In this document: in pieces, positions 1 to 12,389 of the stretch | How the letters are laid out: every line of letters begins with the position of its first letter | Position numbering within the stretch: the first letter of the stretch is position 1 | Assembly (NCBI GenBank): GCA_019321725.1 | Contig: CM033119.1 | Coordinates: 15,016,694-15,080,693 of the forward strand | Source of the DNA: Paulownia fortunei | Lineage: Eukaryota; Streptophyta; Magnoliopsida; Lamiales; Paulowniaceae | Length of the DNA stretch: 64,000 nt | Direction of reading: 5' to 3' | The notes under the pieces: model-generated | Seen by the model: the letters and a program-made list of their open reading frames with translations, nothing else | Told to the model about the DNA's origin: nothing | Database searches by the model: none | Translations under genes and position numbers: made by a program

Positions 1-2180
1 GCACAGTATTTTCTAATATATATATATATATATAGTTGCTTCTTAGTTCATAGCATTTATTGTTAGAGTAGTGTATAGAGAGCCAATTGAATTAGTGGTT
101 TTAAGAAATAATCTTTTTCATATTAATATCAAATAATGACACTTTTAATCTTAAATTCTAGTTATTATAATCAGACGAAGTCCCTAGATCACATATGGCT
201 ACGGGGCATGATTACACATAAGATGACGATTATGGAACATGCCTCTTTGGGCGTGATCTTAAAAATATTCCAAGTCGAGGGCTTCTTGAGACAAGACATC
301 AAGTAGTCCATCAAGATTTTTGTATACAATGCAAACTCGCAATGAGGATGCCTCATTATATAGAAATTGGTGTTGCCTTGTATATGGGTGCTTGTTGGAA
401 AATAAGTACACTGAACGACCCCACAAAATTTTCCAAGAAAATACCATTGTCGAATGGGAAGTTTCTATCGTTATGATAATACATGATATAATCTTTAGAC
501 TTGAGACACCATTGTAATTTCATACTTGACATGACATACTTTCATTTATCCTCTAATTGCAAATCAATCACAAATGAAGTATTTTGGGTGTATCATCTTC
601 GTTTATGGAGGTTAAGGTGAATCTTTTATAATTTTCACTGTATTTTATTTTGAAATCCATGACTACGGTTGGGATGAGTAATTATATGGATTTTCTAATT
701 AGTATCAACGAATCATGGCACTAGGATGATTTCATAAAATTGAGTAATTAAGGTGTCGATTAATAATCTGTGCCATAAGTTCAAGTAGGAGATTAGTTGA
801 CTTAAGGAGCAGACTTGCATGATATTCATAATTGAAAAGATTCACCTTTTCACCCATCTCTAAGTCTTCATGGCGTATTGCTAGACGCTAACCATGTTTG
901 GTAATGTTCTTGAAATTAATGAGTTAATTCTAAGAGTATTAATTAATTAGATAAATTAGTTGGAACAATTATAATTCTAATTATTCAATAAAGTCACAAG
1001 AATTGTGAGTCCACCATTAGCATATAGGTGAATTTAAGGGGTCACACACAAATTCGGACAAGTTCAATTCTTACCTAAGAAATTATCTAAGAATTAGATT
1101 AATTTAATTAACGTGATTATTTAAATGGAGCTTAATTAATTCAAGTATTGAATTAACTAGGCAGCCCACATTGGAATAAATAATTAATTGATTGGATCAA
1201 TTAATTATAGTTAGTCTATTTAATTCATAAAGATGAATTAATTTAATTAATTAAATCAATTAAATTGAACATAATTAATAAATTGTGTCTAAGTCTATTA
1301 AGTGTGAGCTTGTGGGAAGCCAATTAGAAATTAAATAGAGATATAATTCCTAATTAAATTAAGGTTGAAGTCTTTTACTTTCTTAGGAATACTTACCTTG
1401 TATGAATAAAGTATCCTTATATGATAATGAGACTTACGTTGTATGAACACTATGTATGAATGCAAGGAGAATTAAATAAGGAATAAGTAGTCTTGTATAA
1501 CATGAAGAATTATTTTGTATGAATACTGTGAACATAAGAAATTTGGGTGAGAAAAGGGTTTCATATTGATGGAATTTAGAGGAATATTTATATCCCCTTA
1601 GGCCAAAAATTAGGAGACTTTTTTCTCCACTTCTTAGACAAAATTTCCAGCCTTCAAGACGAACTCTTGATGAAGAAAATTATTTCTTCATGCAAGAAAA
1701 ATTCTGCTTCTTTCCTTCTCCAAAACCTACCACCTTCTTCCCTGTTATATATTGTTTTGACTCTTCCTTTCATATGTTGAATATAAAATCAAAACAAATA
1801 CCTAAAATACTTATTATTCTTATTCTAAACCATGAAAACTAATTCTTAGGTTAGAATTATCCAGTAGAGATCTTACTAGCATAGGAACGACTATGAGTGG
1901 GCATCCGAGATGTGGATACGCTTAGAGGAATTTGGATCAAGTTTGGAAATTATTCGTAAAGAGAGTGATTTGAATCATTGCACTTATTATCTTCAACCTG
2001 AAGCAAATCAGGTAAAGGTTTCTGAAACCTCCCTACATTAGGTAGAAGAAAACGCACAACTGATTAATTGTGAATGAGTTGTAGAGTTTATTTTATTTAC
2101 ATATGATGTAATGTTTATTTCATGTTACAAAAAAATTTAAATTCCATTGCATTTACGTTTCTCAGAATTGCGTGAACCTA
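1..2180 (+). mobile_element. LTR-like retroelement copy A, plus orientation (left arm of giant palindrome)
   Basis: This AT-rich non-coding stretch ends in CCTAACA directly before a primer-binding-site-like motif, the usual 3' boundary of a long terminal repeat. Read as the reverse complement, the same sequence recurs with scattered changes at about 4370-6480 and again at 14440-16090. Shared landmarks include the GGGTGCTTGTTG region near 390, the ACTTGAGACACCATTGTA region near 500, the GGGTGTATCAT region near 588 and the ATGTGGATACGCTTAGAG region near 1910. The copy runs off the left edge of the window, so its true 5' end is unknown. I see no credible protein in it. The superfamily (Copia or Gypsy) is unresolved. 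Confidence 0.6.
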
Positions 2181-2182
2181 AC

Positions 2183-2195
2183 AGTGGTATTAGAG
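2183..2195 (+). other. Primer binding site-like motif (initiator tRNA-Met type)
   Basis: The sequence TGGTATTAGAGCC differs by one base from TGGTATCAGAGCC, the classic plant retrotransposon primer binding site complementary to the 3' end of initiator methionine tRNA. It sits two bases after a CCTAACA terminus, where a PBS is expected. This is the main reason for treating the sequence to its left as an LTR. Confidence 0.65.
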
Positions 2196-2719
2196 CCAAA
2201 ATTCGTGTGTTTCTACTATCTTTTGATTGCGTTTATTTGATTTATGTGTAATTTAAATATTTATATATGTGATTGATTATGAATCAATGAATTTCTTTAT
2301 TTGGGATCATGTTGTTTATTGTTCCAATGGTTGAGATTAATGAACTTGAATAGTTTTATTAGTTAAAACATGAACACAGATCAAAACGAAACAAATTGCC
2401 ACAAGAGTTGAATTCTTGATTCAATAATATGATTCTTAAATTCAAGATTTTAAGTTTTGCATTCAAGAAACTTGATTATTGGATACAAGACTCCAAGATT
2501 TATGAAAGTTTTGAAACTTTTCATTTAAGAACTTCAAGATTTGTGAAATCTTATATAATTATTAATAAAATCAAGGAAGTTGATTTATTGATTAAGTTTT
2601 TCTAAGATTTCTTGGTATGATCAAGAAAATTGAGTTTTTCAAAATTAAATTCAAAAGTTAATTTTATGAAAAAATCTTCATATCAAGAATTTTGATCCAA
2701 AAATTTGAAAGACATTGAA

Positions 2720-3735
2720 CGTACGGTAATCGATAAAATTACATGCTTTCATTATGATATGATCAATTATGTTAATCATGTTAGATGGATGATCGTAGAG
2801 CCTAGACCAATGTGACGGGTTTAATTTTATAAACTTTTTGATTATTTTTGGATTTAATTAAAATAAGACATTCGAGTCTCGCCTTTCCTTTTTTCTTTTT
2901 TGTTCTAAATGTATTTCTATCTCCTTCCTTTCTACCTTCCCTTAGACTTGTTCCAAGGTTTCTAGTAGTTTTATCAAATGTAATGAGAGTAGAATTAGAT
3001 AGTGAAGACTTAATCTTTTTGTAAGTTGGCGGACTTGACAAAAAGATGGAATGAAGACGAAGAAAAGCGAGGAATGAAAGCCCATGAATGTGTAGAATAT
3101 ATTTGTATAAGAGATAGGTCTATTTGAATTTTAATTATCATCCTTAAATTAACCTTGATCCACTTTGCCTCGAGTGGATCGCATAAGATTAAAGGCCCAT
3201 AATCATCCCTTATTTTAATATGTATGTGATGCATGTTGTGATTGTTTAAAATAAGGGATAATCATGAGCCTTATCCTATGCAATCCACTTGATCCAAAAT
3301 GGATTTAGGTCAATCTAATAGTAACAATTAAAATAATAATAGATCTTATCTATTACATAAATGAATGTATCACTCATACATTTATAGGCTTTCGATCTTT
3401 GTTTTTCTCCACCTTACTCATTCTTCTTGTAATGTCCACCAAAACAAAAAAAAAGACTTCATCATCCTAAAACTACTCTCATTACATTTGTTATCCTAAC
3501 TAGAAATCTTGAAATTTCTTCTATGGGAAAGTACGTAAGAGGAAGATAGAATTTTACATTTTAAGAAAAATAGAGAAAATGTGAGACCCATAAGGCTCAT
3601 TTTAACTATAACCCAAAACATTAAAACAATCACATAGAATATAAATGGTCTAGGCTCATTGATCATCCAAACCATACATGCTTAATTTAATTATGCAATA
3701 AAATAAATTTAACATATGTAAATTTACCTATTATT
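2720..3735. repeat. Central long inverted repeat, arms about 0.5 kb
   Basis: The left arm (about 2720-3215) matches the reverse complement of the right arm (about 3238-3735), with a spacer of about 22 bp. Matching landmarks are GAGCCTAGACC at 2797 against GGTCTAGGCTC near 3647, AATGTAATGAGAGTAG at 2978 against its complement near 3477, and the CCCTTATTTTAA segment at 3206 against TTAAAATAAGGG at 3245. The arms contain no convincing ORF. A transcript across it would fold into a long hairpin. It is the inner part of a larger palindrome that includes LTR-like copies A and B. Confidence 0.75.
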
Positions 3736-3849
3736 AAATTGTCATTATTTTAGTTTAAAAATTAATGCATGATTTTTCATGAAATAGCCTTTTCTCACAA
3801 ATTTAAACATATACAATTAATTTAAAATTTTAAAATTAAATTTTATGCA

Positions 3850-4235
3850 TGTGACACGACGACGGGCAATAGACAATTTGCTCCCCATAGTGCCTAGCAA
3901 GTACCTATCTGTTAGGTGGTAAGCACCCGACGTGCCCAACCCACAATGACAAGTCTAATATGTCGCACAGGCTGAGGTGACGCCTATCACATCACCTAGC
4001 TGCCATTGGCATAGGCTGGCAGAAATAGCCAACCCTTGCACATGATGGGCGAGGCCCAAGGTCGCCCGCCGACCTGCTGTGCAGGCACGAGCCAAGCATG
4101 CACGAAGCATGGGTAATTCATGCACATGCCCTCGCACAGCTTGGCTATGCCCAGCCAGCACAGAGAGCAAGCCTTCTTGGCCTATTTGTCGAGGCTTGTT
4201 TGTCGCCGCCACATAGTGGCAGGCAATTAATTTTT
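3850..4235. other. GC-rich block inside the right palindrome arm
   Basis: A compositional island rich in GC, CpG and GCC/GGC triplets lies within sequence that is otherwise about 70% A+T. It has no counterpart at the mirrored position of the left arm (about 2330-2700). An open frame crosses it on the minus strand (3955-4212), but its product is Ala/Cys/His-rich with no recognisable domain. I read it as non-coding, either an insertion in one arm or a segment lost from the other. Confidence 0.5.
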
Positions 4236-4369
4236 TTTAAATTATGACAAAAAATGTTCAACAACTAAAAATAATGCATAAAAATTCCAGAATTAGTTAT
4301 CCCAAAGAAAAATGCAATTAATAAAATTAATACATTCATCATATAAATTTTTCAGGCATGACATTCGCA

Positions 4370-6480
4370 AAAGTAAATAGAACACAATATATTCCTGGAT
4401 GGGTAATGCAGTGGAAATCTGAAAATACAAATCTTGTATATTTAAAAATGATAAACATGCAATCTCAAAAATTGATACGATTGATCGATTTGCATTCTAA
4501 ATTACTCCTTTAAATAAATAAAGAACAAGATTTCGTGAATCAACACATGATAGCACTTCCGTTGATGTAGGATATGAAAGAATTAAAATTTCTAAGCCTG
4601 AATTTGAAATTGGGTCTTGAGAATCCAAATGTCTTTTCTCTAAGCATATCCATATTGTGGGTAAGCCTATGAATTATTGATTCTTGTCGGTGAATCAATA
4701 TTATTTTTATAATCTAACTTTTTGGAGTGCAATTTTATTCACAAAACAACTAGTGTTTAAAGAACAAAATTGATTCAAATAGGTAGAAAATTGATTGAAG
4801 AAGGTATAGAATCTTTCTTAATGAAAATGAATTTTCTAAAAAATAGGAGACAAGAAGAGGAAGGGGGGGGGGGGGGTGGTTCTTGCCTAGAATGCTTGTG
4901 ATTTTCAGCCTTCTATATACACTTGAGTCAAATCCTAATCCATTCCACTTTTTTCCTTTTTTATTCAAATCCTTTTCATCTAAGATTGGGATCCCTTGTC
5001 TTGCTTTTCAAGACTCCTAGTTGGGTCTTTTAATCACATGAGTTTGAACTCTAATAAATTAAAAGTTCAATTATTAATCTTTATTAATTAATCAAGCTCA
5101 ATTTAATTAATTTATCATATCAATTCATTAATTAATTCCATAAATGCTACATAATCTAATGAGGTTAAATTAAATAATTATATTATTTATTTGATAAATT
5201 AAATTTACCTTCTTAAATTTATTTAAGCTTAATTAATTAATTGATCTAAAATTAATTAATTCACTCTCCATAAGCTCCTAGTTTCGATTAGGTCCAATTA
5301 AATATCATATTATTTAAATGAATTAATTAATTTAACTCTTTAAATTAAATCTAGTTCAAATTCATTAATCTTCATTAATTAAGTTAATCCAACACCTTGC
5401 ATTATAAGTTAAATTAAAAGTGGATTATTCAATTTTGTTCACGACTAAGTTAGTAGTAAACTTACAATTTTTGCAACTTATTAATATATTAATATTTTGA
5501 TTAATTAATTCAATTAATTAACCCACTTGTAATTACTCGTTCATTCAAAAAATATCACAAGTCAAGACAAGCACCTATTAATACATTTTGACCACCTAGT
5601 CTTAAGTTAATAACAAGTAACCCCATTTCAATTGCGAGAGTACATGCAAATACGGTTATTCTATCAACTAATCTCTCGATTAAGTCTAAAACATAGATTA
5701 TTAGTCAAAAATCGATAGTAACTTAGTAACTATGATTTCATTTTAAATCACATTGATCCTATGATAAAAATTAGAAAACCCTTCGTCTAATATTCATCAT
5801 GTCTTGGAGAAGGTTTTCGAAATGAATGACTATGAAAACATAAGAAATTCACCTATTATACTAGATAGGTGATGTATTATTTATTGACTACTCATTAACC
5901 TCTATATGCAAGTATCATACACCCAATGTAAACCCCTTATGAGTGTCATGCAATAGAAAAATACACAAAGCATATGATATCGTGCACAAGACTACCATGG
6001 TGTTTCAAGTCAAAGGACTAGTTAATCACTATCGTAATCAGGTAATTCTCATTCGATAAACAACATTTTTAATTTTCTATGGGTTTGTTTGATGTGCTTA
6101 TCTTTTAACAAGCACCCGAACACATGCACTGGTATCACTATGCCAATGTCTATAGAATGAAACATCTTTCTTTCGGACATGCATTGTGTGTGCGAGTCAA
6201 TCCATCTTATCGATGTCCCATATAAATGAACTTCCGACTCAGAACTATTTTAAGATTCAAGTTATAGATGCGTTCCATGATCGCCATCATATGCGCGACC
6301 ATACTACGTAGCTCTGTATGATTTAGGAACTTTATCTTATTAATAAAATAATTAAAAATAAAGAAATAATTTTTATTATTAAATTTTATGAACAAGAGTA
6401 TAAAATCTCACAACTAATTGATTCATCGAATACTAGTTTAATAAATTTCTTTGGCCCAAATACACAGTTTTATTAAGAAA
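4370..6480 (-). mobile_element. LTR-like retroelement copy B, minus orientation (right arm of giant palindrome)
   Basis: This is the reverse-complement partner of copy A and is also similar to copy C at 14440-16090 in the same orientation. Corresponding phrases in copies B and C include ACTACCATGGTGT (about 5991 and 15605), CATGCACTGGTATCACTATGCCA against ATGCACTAGCATCACTATGCCA (about 6123 and 15728), and TCCATGATCGCCATCATAT against TCCATGATCACCATCATAT (about 6274 and 15882). The region mirrored to the copy A primer-binding site, around 4370, is eroded and carries no recognisable tRNA complement. A run of 14 G occurs at 4863-4876. No protein product is supported. Confidence 0.6.
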
Positions 6481-7030
6481 AAGTCCAACGGTTTTGTACA
6501 CCCTTTGTCATAAAAAATTTGTGGAGATCTTTCTCTCTTTATTATTGAATCATACTAATTTTTGTTGTTGAAATTTGAAGAAAAAAGGTGTTTTTCTTCT
6601 TGCAAAGTTACTACACAAACTGTAAATCCTCTTTCTTTCTTTTTTTTTGAATTCGGCCACTTGTTCTTCCATATCGATTGATTTTGATCTCCTTTTCAAT
6701 TATTGAATTGTGAATTCAAGCATCAAACATCTACATATAAAAAGTTTATTGACTTGTTCCAAATCCTAAATTCCCCATGCAAAGAATAATGGGATTAATT
6801 AGACTAGAATAGGATCGCGTGTGAAGATTCAAAGTAAGGACACGCTTAAAAGAGATACATTTGGAGCTCTAGGTAAATCATATTTTCAAATTCGGGTTTA
6901 GATTTGAGTTCATAGGTTCAATGAACATGAGGAGTGAACGATTTTGATCATTTCATATCCTTTGCATCAAATAAAAATGTAAAAGGTTTAAATTCATAAC
7001 TTTCTACACTAAGAATTAAATTTCGCATAA
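6480..7030 (+). mobile_element. Further LTR-family fragment, plus orientation
   Basis: The stretch around 6780-6870, with GACTAGAATAGGATCG and GGACACGCTTAAAAG, resembles 1850-1930 of copy A, with TACTAGCATAGGAACG and GGATACGCTTAGAGG, in the same orientation. It therefore looks like the 3' part of another copy of the same LTR family, abutting copy B in the opposite direction. The similarity is patchy and the boundaries are approximate. Confidence 0.35.
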
Positions 7031-7094
7031 TCAATCTAACCACCGTTAGTTAATGTATAATTATAATTGTCATAGTTATCGAAAGTTTTGAAAT

Positions 7095-7430
7095 TTTTTC
7101 GCTATGTTTGGTTTTATTTTCGCAAGTCGTTTTTCTTCTCTCAAGATGACAACGTGTTTGCTACTTGCATTTTTTGGGAATAGTAATTTTACTCTTTGTA
7201 ATATTCAAATAATCATATACTTTCACTATCTATAATAAAATAATATTAATAAAATATTTACAGTTAAAAATCACCATCCCTTAAATCAAATTTGATTTAA
7301 GGCTTTTTGGGGTTTTTGAGAATATTTACTTTGATTAATATGTTTACAAGTTTCTATCTTTTTTTTATGTTTTGGGTTTTGATATTCTCACCTCATGGTT
7401 GAATTGAGTTTTGGATAGATATTTTGGGAT
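7095..7430. mobile_element. MITE-like fragment related to the one at 60648-61046
   Basis: It starts with TATGTTTGGTTTTATTTTC and contains a segment near 7245-7270 ending in ATATTTACAGTTAAAAATCA. The repeat at 60648-61046 has TTGTTTGGTTTCATTTTC and ATATTTACAGTTGAAAATGG in the same order. This suggests two members of a short non-coding DNA-transposon family. The right end is unclear here. The rest of 7430-8040 is AT-rich and shows nothing further until the ERG28 leader. Confidence 0.4.
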
Positions 7431-8042
7431 GCTAGAGGGTTTGTTAGTATGTTACCCAATGTTTAAAAGATGACATCCTTTCAATTTTGTTTTTTTGAAA
7501 AGTAACAATTGTTTTCTTATTATAAAGTTGAATGGCATTTTACTATTAACATTTTTATCATTTTAGTACTTTAACATCAAAAATTAACTTTAAAATATTC
7601 TATTACTTTTTGTAAATAGTTATCATGCATCTTTTTCTTCTCTTTCTTACTCAAAAGTCAAATAAAAAGTTTCACAACCACATAACTTATTTTTCATATT
7701 ACAACTAAAACTATTAATCTTATTTTCATTATTGATATTAATAGAAAAATATTAGAAGTTTTTACCTTAGTTTTTTAGCACAAAAAAGAGGGAAAAGATG
7801 CTGACAATGTAATACGAATTTTTTATTTTTGTAAAAATTCAATTTGAAATTGTGAGTAAATATAAACTAGACAATAAAGTACTTTTAAATTATTTTTTGA
7901 AGTAAAGCGCTAAAGAGAAGAAATTTGAGAGTGAAGTGCCAATTTTAGAATGCCCCTGTATTTTTCTCAATCTTAGTCATGTACTCGGTCAAAAACAGCA
8001 CAAAGAGAGAACCACACAGAGTGTGTGCGTGAGAGAGAGAAG

Positions 8043-10676
8043 ATGAAGTTACTAGGGTGGTGGCTGATGCTTGTAGGTACGCTTCGATTAGCTTCAGTCT
8101 GGTTCGGATTCTTCGATATTTGGGCTCTTCGCGTCGCTGTTTTCTCAAAAACCACCAGTATGTTTGCTTATCTATTGTTCGTTCAACTATTTCCATTTGT
8201 TCATCTATCACATTTATAATTTGCCGTGATGCAATGCATGTTTATTCGAATCAATTGAACAGAGCCCATGTTAATAAACAATCAGAACACCCCTTTTTCG
8301 TGATGTGTATTTTAGTATTTATTTGATCCAAGTAGATATGAGGATCCCATAATGTTCACCTTATGTTATAAATATTGCATTGATTGATACAAAGAATGGT
8401 GCTATAGGCAAGCATAGGAAGAAGCATTGTACTTATTCTATTTATACGTGTAGATCTTGATTTCACAGATCTTTGATGCAAGAAAAAGCTAGTGGTTTAA
8501 TTGTCAACAAATGAGTTAAGAATTCAGCATTGTGGAGTTTATGGTAGCTTATTATTTGCTTTTGTTTTTGACCTTAAGTTTCCGGGCAATTATCTTTGAT
8601 TAGATAATCTAGTTCTTTTGACATTACTTCTTGAGTTTCATATTGCAGAGGAAATTACCTCAATTTGGAATAATATGTTTTTGGTATTTGAAAATTTTGG
8701 ATAGTTGCGTGGTAAACACAGATAGGGGATTCTCATGAAGGACCGGTACCACAATATAATGTTTTGATAATGTTTAATTAAAATTTAGTAGCCCCACTTG
8801 ACGAAATTGCTAAAAGCAATCTCTGGTTTTTATGGCTTACTAGTTCTTCACTAGAATTGATAGCAGGTTCACATTTTTATGATTTTAATCTTAAATATAA
8901 TATTACTAGTGCTTCACTGGATTTGTTGGTAAGCTAATTTACTGCCATAGGGAATTTCTCTGTAATTGAATTGTTCAGGTGATGAAAATATAAAAATGAA
9001 AACAAAGACAATGTGAGAATGTCATCTTTATCTGGAACGTATGAGTAACAGAGTAGATGTAGGGGAGAGATTCCTGGCGAAGTGAACATCTCTAAAATGG
9101 TTTCATGTGCCTGAAGCCATATTATAGTTGTTTATGCCTAATTGGTAGACTTTTGGAGCCACAATTGATTAACAAATACCTATTTCTGTAGTGAACTTGG
9201 GATAGTCTTCCAACTGTAACCCTCTTTTTGGTATGGTTTTATTTCCTTAAATTCAAGCTAACTAATAATTTAATTGCTTTTGAATTGCTTGTCAAAATAG
9301 ACAAGCTGAACTTGACACTGTTTATGCAATCATGTTTAACTACATAAGATATGTGCTAGAGTAATCATATTGGAACATAAGATGATGTGTTGGAATCGAT
9401 GTTCAATAAGTAGTTGGAAATTTATCTTGCAATGGGGATTCATATATAGACGTATAGATATATGGTCATATAATAATTTTTTTCTTATATGGGTCTCTGC
9501 AAATATATGCATTTAGACAAGATTTCGATATTCAACTTTATAAACTATATGTGCTTGATTATTCCTAATCAATATTTTCATAGTTGTTTTTATCACATTG
9601 TAGTGACTGAAGTTCATGGACGTACATTTGGAGTTTGGACGCTGTTGACTTGCACTCTTTGCTTTCTTTGTGCATTTAACCTTGATAACAAGCCTTTATA
9701 TTTGGCCACATTCCTATCCTTCATCTATGCGTTTGGGCATTTCCTGGCCGAGTATCTGATTTATCACACCATGGCTATTGGAAATCTGACAACTGTTGGC
9801 ATTTTTGCTGGTAATGCTGCTGCAAATAAATACTATTATCTGAAAATCCAGATTTATCATCAACTCTTAATTGGAGACTATATGCTATTGTATTTCATCT
9901 CTTTTGCATCAATAGTAAATTTCATCCAAAACGAAAAGCAGAAAGATGCTTTCGCATTGTGACGGCTGAAAAATCTATGGTAGCCTCTGTTCTCTCTGGA
10001 AAACAAATGGCACTACAGTTCATCTACCTTTAAGATACGAGGGTCTTGGCCATTGCCAATACACATCTGTTTTGTTCTTGGTTGCAACTTAGACTGCACT
10101 ATGTTGTTGTCTACTGCCAGAAATTTGAAGTTTCTGTTATAGTACAAAGTTAACAAATAGTATAATATCTCTGATTATTTTTGAGGTTTCAGCATCATTC
10201 TCAAACAAAATGATTTTTAAATCTTCAGTCTCATTTAAGTTCGCTGAGTAGAAGCCACCATCACATGCCCATGCATGCATACACCTGCACACCGCAACCC
10301 CTATAACACCAAAGCAAGTTGTTTTACACTTTGCAGTGTGGATAATCCATCCATGTAACGTTATACGGCAACAGATGTTTCTGTATTTTTTTCATTTCCT
10401 GGTCAAAATTCTAACATATTAGTTGCTCCAAGTTAATCCACCCTTCTTGATGCTTATGTTAGGTACAAATATTTTTGTTGTTGCATTGGACTTGTCTCTT
10501 TCCTGGTGCAATTAGCATTTATGTTCTAGACATCTGTTTCTCATTGCTATTAATGCATTTTTAAGTGTAGAATGTGATTAAATAAACTCACTAATAATGT
10601 CTTTGCAGGCACATCCATTATATGGATGTTGTTGCAGTGGAATTCACATCAACCGGTCAAGACTAAACATGTGTAG
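8043..10676 (+). CDS. ERG28: ERG28-like sterol C-4 demethylation scaffold protein (3 exons)
   Basis: Exons are 8043-8157, 9604-9810 and 10609-10676 (115+207+68 nt), giving 129 residues, the length I expect for plant ERG28. ERG28 is an endoplasmic reticulum membrane protein that tethers sterol 4-alpha-methyl oxidase and its partner enzymes for C-4 demethylation. The N-terminus (KLLGWWLMLVGTLRLASVW), the block TEVHGRTFGVWTLLTCTLCF at residues 40-59 and YLATFLSFIYAFGHFL are highly conserved plant ERG28 signatures. Four hydrophobic segments lie near residues 3-22, 47-63, 70-87 and 102-117, and the C-terminus is basic (PVKTKHV). Intron 1 splits Met39 as A|TG and intron 2 splits Gly108 as G|GC. Donors GTATGT and GTAATG and acceptors TTGTAG and TTGCAG are standard. 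The ATG follows a GA-rich leader. No damage is visible. Confidence 0.93.
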
Positions 10677-12385
10677 AAGTGAAATCAAGCATTGACTGTT
10701 TTAAGCTTCCTTTGAGGCAAAGGTATTTGAGGATAATTGATTTACTATCCTATATTAACCTCGTTTGGATCAAGGCTTCTGATAATGGGGTCTTAGTAAG
10801 CCTGTGCCGACAAAGTTCGAAAAGAATTTCATTAATTAGGCTTCAAGTACTACATCTATGACCACATGACTTATCTGATTTACCCTCTTTTGCTTGTAAC
10901 TGTTCTTTCAAAACTCTTTCAAGGTAAATCAACATGAGTTCTTTTATCTGCTGTGTGCTAATGTTTATCAGTCTTTCTGTAACAATATTTTGGGTGTCTT
11001 TAGATGGGTGCGTGGGGTTTTGAAAACAGGGGGTCCAGTGAACACTAAGAATCTCTCACTCCAGAGGCATCTATCTGCTTAATTGTATCAGATGGTTTCT
11101 GTTTTCTCACATTGAAATTTATATTTTGATGTACTAAATCTCATCGTTTTTCTCTTTAAAAAGAAAAAACAAAGAAAGAAAAAGAAAAACAGAAACCCCT
11201 CTTCTTGATGACTTCAATATTTATAGACAAAAATTACAAACATTACATTTGTGCTTGCTTGGTTTCTTCACAGGAATAACTTGGCTAGATTCAAAAGTTG
11301 GTAGCTCTCTAAGTTGAGGCAATTTTCTGCAATGTAAATGCCTAACTGGTTATTGATGTATGGTTTGTGTTCATGTTATGATGGAATTTGCAAAGAATTT
11401 ACAAATTGTAATTCAATTTGATGCGAGATTCATCTCTATCTTGCTGTTTTACATGATATTAAGTTATAGTTACCCGATCAGAATGAGCATGATGATTGTT
11501 TGTTGTTACCTGATTAATGTCTGTGAAAATTATGAATGAGAGCCATTTGTTTTAAAGTTTAATCAAATAGGATGTAATACTTTCTGTGGCAATTGTAAAA
11601 TGAAGTTTGGAAATTTCGCCACCACTTATGGAGTTCATTATCTCTTGGTTTTTGCAGCTTTTTATGCCAATTATTATTAGCGCTAAGGCCTAACCAGGCT
11701 TTGCCCAGTTGCAAGAATAAGCATGTACCTTTTTCATTTTTGTACATTAGATTATGATGAACCTAGATACGGGTCTACGGCAAGTCAGTGAGCTTTAGTT
11801 TGACTAGCATTTTTAGTGTGGTTGTGGTTAAAAACTTCACTGTTTGAACAGTAGTGATGGCTCAAACCCAAATATTTCAAAGTGGTGAAGGATTATCTAA
11901 AAATTCTGCAAAAAATGAATCTACATTTTTTGCTAAATGGCTTTCTGAATCTGCAGTGGCCGTTTAACAGGAGAGTTGTTTTTGCCTTTACTTTTGGAGG
12001 CTGTTATAACCTCCCATACCCTTTATACCTTGAGGTGCCCAGAAAGCGCAATTGTGTTTCTGATTCACCATTAGTCCTGATAGAGCATTATCATTGTTGC
12101 ATCCTCCTGTTACAAGGCACTTTCTGCTAAACTACGTCATGTGATAATTACCTAGAAATGTTCTGAGATTTGTTCATTTTATCCTCTATTTTTTAAAATT
12201 ACAATGACACTTCCTATCAGATCGGAGAAAGAGCAAAATGATTTTTTTGCCCACGAGAGACCCAAAAAAAAAACCATTAGTCAAAGAAACAAAATGTTGT
12301 GTAGACAAAAGTACTTTTCGATCGTTAAATTTAAAAATTCCCACCTTTTCTCTCATCTCTTCAATCTACTCACATATAATTTTTT
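10677..12385. other. ERG28 3' flank and intergenic sequence
   Basis: This stretch must contain the ERG28 3' untranslated region, but no polyadenylation signal stands out. A purine-rich A/G tract lies at about 11157-11196. The short open frames (for example 10679-10861 and 11882-12130) have no recognisable domains. I see no further gene. Confidence 0.4.
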
Positions 12386-12389
12386 TACA

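Noticed and set aside
3955..4212. 85-codon minus-strand open frame in the GC-rich block
   Set aside because: The composition-driven Ala/His/Cys-rich product has no known domain, and the block lies inside a repeat arm.
7945..8211. Minus-strand open frames opposite ERG28 exon 1
   Set aside because: They are antisense shadows of the ERG28 leader and first exon, with no homology or conserved start.
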